Part shown: piece by piece, positions 62,641 through 64,000 of the stretch
Position numbering within the stretch: position 1 is the first letter of the stretch
Layout: each line of letters starts with the position of its first letter
NCBI RefSeq assembly: GCF_964355755.1
Contig: NC_092671.1
Span: 8,133,001-8,197,000, forward strand
Direction: 5' to 3'
DNA length: 64,000 nucleotides
Origin: Antedon mediterranea
Taxonomy: Eukaryota > Echinodermata > Crinoidea > Comatulida > Antedonidae
The notes under the pieces: generated by a model
What the model was told of the DNA's origin: nothing
Seen by the model: only the letters and a program-made list of their open reading frames with translations
Databases searched by the model: none
Translations under genes and position numbers: made by a program

Positions 62641-62784
62641 CAGTACAACCTCTCTGTTGGGTACACCCCTGTTTAGGAGGAATGAGGGGAAACACATTGT
62701 CACTGCCATCCCTATTCAAGGGACACCGTTATTTAGGAAACACTTTGTGGGGTCTTTAATGTCTCCTTAATATGGTTGTACTAC
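62641..62784 (+). mobile_element. pogo/Tigger-like non-autonomous element (short ends)
   Basis: Begins CAGTACAACCTCTCTGTTGG directly after TA and ends GGTTGTACT, giving a terminal inverted repeat of about nine bases. AATGAGGGGAAA and AAGGGACACC inside match the reversed remnant at 63342-63459. Too short to code for a transposase. Confidence 0.45.
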
Positions 62785-63341
62785 AGAATAGGCCTATTAA
62801 CAAGGTCATTCTGCTACAAGGTCGTCTACAACAAAACATCTCCATATTTCTATGGCGTACTAATACACTTCTCTTCAAAGTGTTATTAATAATAAAAACA
62901 ATTGTGTCCAGTATCATTATCGTTATACTAATATTCCACTTATATTATCATTGTTGTTAAATGAAACTGAACCAACAAATAAGCGACTTGTTTAATAACC
63001 ACGATGACTTCATAATAAGCCGCTGAACATTAATCAAAATATTACGTCAAATCTGACATAAATTGTAATTATTCCACTATGAATCATAATTATAATGAAA
63101 ATGAGTATGAGCATTCTTAATGCTTCGATTGGCTATCAATTAACACCTTATATCTTTAGACACTCAACTGTCGAACTTTGTCCTAGCATGATTCAAGTGT
63201 CAGCGATTAAAGTATTATTATATTTTTTGTTTAATCGCATGTAATTAAGTTTCTTCATATTCAAGAGATTCAAGTGAGCAAAACAAAATATATTTTAATT
63301 ATATAGGGTCTGAACTTACCGTCGCAAATTAAAATGGTAGG

Positions 63342-63459
63342 CAATTGGTCGTGTAGTGGAACATTATATTTCCCCTCATTAATTTCATATGGGAAAGAGT
63401 CCTCTTATATATAGCGGTGACCCTTGAATTGAGGTGTCCCAAAGTAGGAGGCTCTACTG
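63342..63459 (-). mobile_element. pogo/Tigger-like remnant, reversed
   Basis: On the minus strand it begins CAGTAGAGCCTCCTACTTTG next to TA and continues GGGACACCTCAATTCAAGGG. These are ends typical of pogo/mariner-type elements inserted at TA. Its other end is not clear. Related to 62641-62784 and 39793-39886. Confidence 0.45.
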
Positions 63460-64000
63460 TATTTAATTATATGGATAATTAGTAATTAATTAGTAATGCA
63501 AAAAATTAAAGAGTGCTTTTTTGGTAAACGATCTCATACAGTATCGTATAGAGTTGTGTATTCCTGGAAAATATGAAAGGCGAGCATATGATACCATTAG
63601 ACTGGTCATGGGACAAAACTGAATCGCAATTGAGATAATACCAGATTAAAAACAACAATGTCATGATTATCAGAATAATAATTATTCCATAAAATAATTG
63701 TTTCTAACATAATGTTATAAAATACTGTGACATGCATTAGTCATATGTACAATTAGTTTTACAATTTATGTAGGCCTAGTTATGTTGACGTATCTGCAGT
63801 ATCGATACAGAGAGCGTTTGGTCCTTTGTACAGTTAGGTGTAGGCCTAATGTTTTATGCAGGCCACATTATGTGTAGGTCGTTTATTCAGGTTTACTTAT
63901 ACGCTGTTATGATCAAAATGTTCTTTTCAATTTATGTAGGCCTAAATTTCACATTCACCGTTGAATCCGTTTATAATAAAACTCGTCAGTTAATGGAATC

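Larger units (their letters stand above)
57450..64000 (+). other. Hox1 intron, incomplete (at least 6.5 kb)
   Basis: Starts with the GTAAGA donor; no acceptor followed by a homeobox was found before the window end. Contents are A+T-rich with a CA dinucleotide run near 58541-58557, many TAGGCCTA palindromes (58339, 58446, 59308, 59395, 61263, 63770), an imperfect hairpin at 62246-62325, and pogo-like element remnants at 62641-62784 and 63342-63459. GAT-rich low complexity at about 62485-62630 gives an accidental minus-strand frame of 153 codons. Confidence 0.75.

Noticed and set aside
62248-62709. 153-codon minus-strand frame
   Set aside because: Runs through a hairpin, a GAT-rich low-complexity tract and a mobile element end.
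57450-64000. Search for the Hox1 homeobox exon
   Set aside because: No WFQNRRMK-encoding sequence found in any frame after the donor; the exon must lie beyond the window.
1-64000. mir-10 or other known Hox microRNA
   Set aside because: The mature mir-10 core CCCTGTAGATCC was not seen on either strand. In other animals it lies near Hox4/5, outside this window.

Overview
The window is animal nuclear DNA, A+T-rich (I estimate about two-thirds A+T), with sparse introns-and-exons coding and many short dispersed repeats. It holds the anterior end of a Hox cluster. Three homeobox genes lie on the + strand in the order Hox3, Hox2, Hox1, so transcription runs from the posterior side of the cluster towards its anterior end. 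Each has the standard two-exon layout: exon 1 carries the YPWM-type hexapeptide and exon 2 the homeodomain, with a phase-1 intron between (for Hox1 only exon 1 is in the window). I infer a deuterostome, most likely an ambulacrarian (echinoderm or hemichordate). The grounds are the low G+C, the long introns, the dispersed TAGGCCTA palindromes and the sequence character of the Hox proteins. The phylum is not proven from this window.

Layout. Hox3: exon 1 at 379-694, a 5.6-kb intron, exon 2 at 6312-6817 (273 aa, ending in the Hox3 C-terminal SRLTHL motif). A 26.8-kb intergenic stretch follows (6818-33664). It holds two inverted-repeat MITE families, copies of a roughly 300-bp dispersed repeat, a tRNA-like SINE, a 67-bp minisatellite of about 24 units, and long A+T-rich DNA with no gene I can support. 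Hox2: exon 1 at 33665-34055, a 3.9-kb intron, exon 2 at 37915-38768 (414 aa). An 18-kb intergenic stretch follows. It has a 38-bp tandem array, a block dense in homeodomain-type motifs (46.05-46.66 kb), a 226-bp tandem duplication whose second copy is split by a foldback element with its empty site preserved, and second copies of several repeat families. Hox1: exon 1 at 56765-57449. Its intron runs to the window end and the homeobox exon lies beyond it.

How the genes work together. All three encode nuclear, DNA-binding transcription factors that in other bilaterians bind with PBC (PBX/Extradenticle) partners through the hexapeptide. No non-Hox protein gene, rRNA, true tRNA or known Hox microRNA was recognised. 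The best regulatory lead is a shared promoter module: an inverted CCAAT (ATTGG) next to GGTCAC/CACGTG lies within about 200 bp upstream of the start codon of all three genes. The best structural leads are the foldback element with its empty site, a SINE whose tRNA-like head is bracketed by a 13-bp inverted repeat, and the strong excess of the 8-mer palindrome TAGGCCTA.
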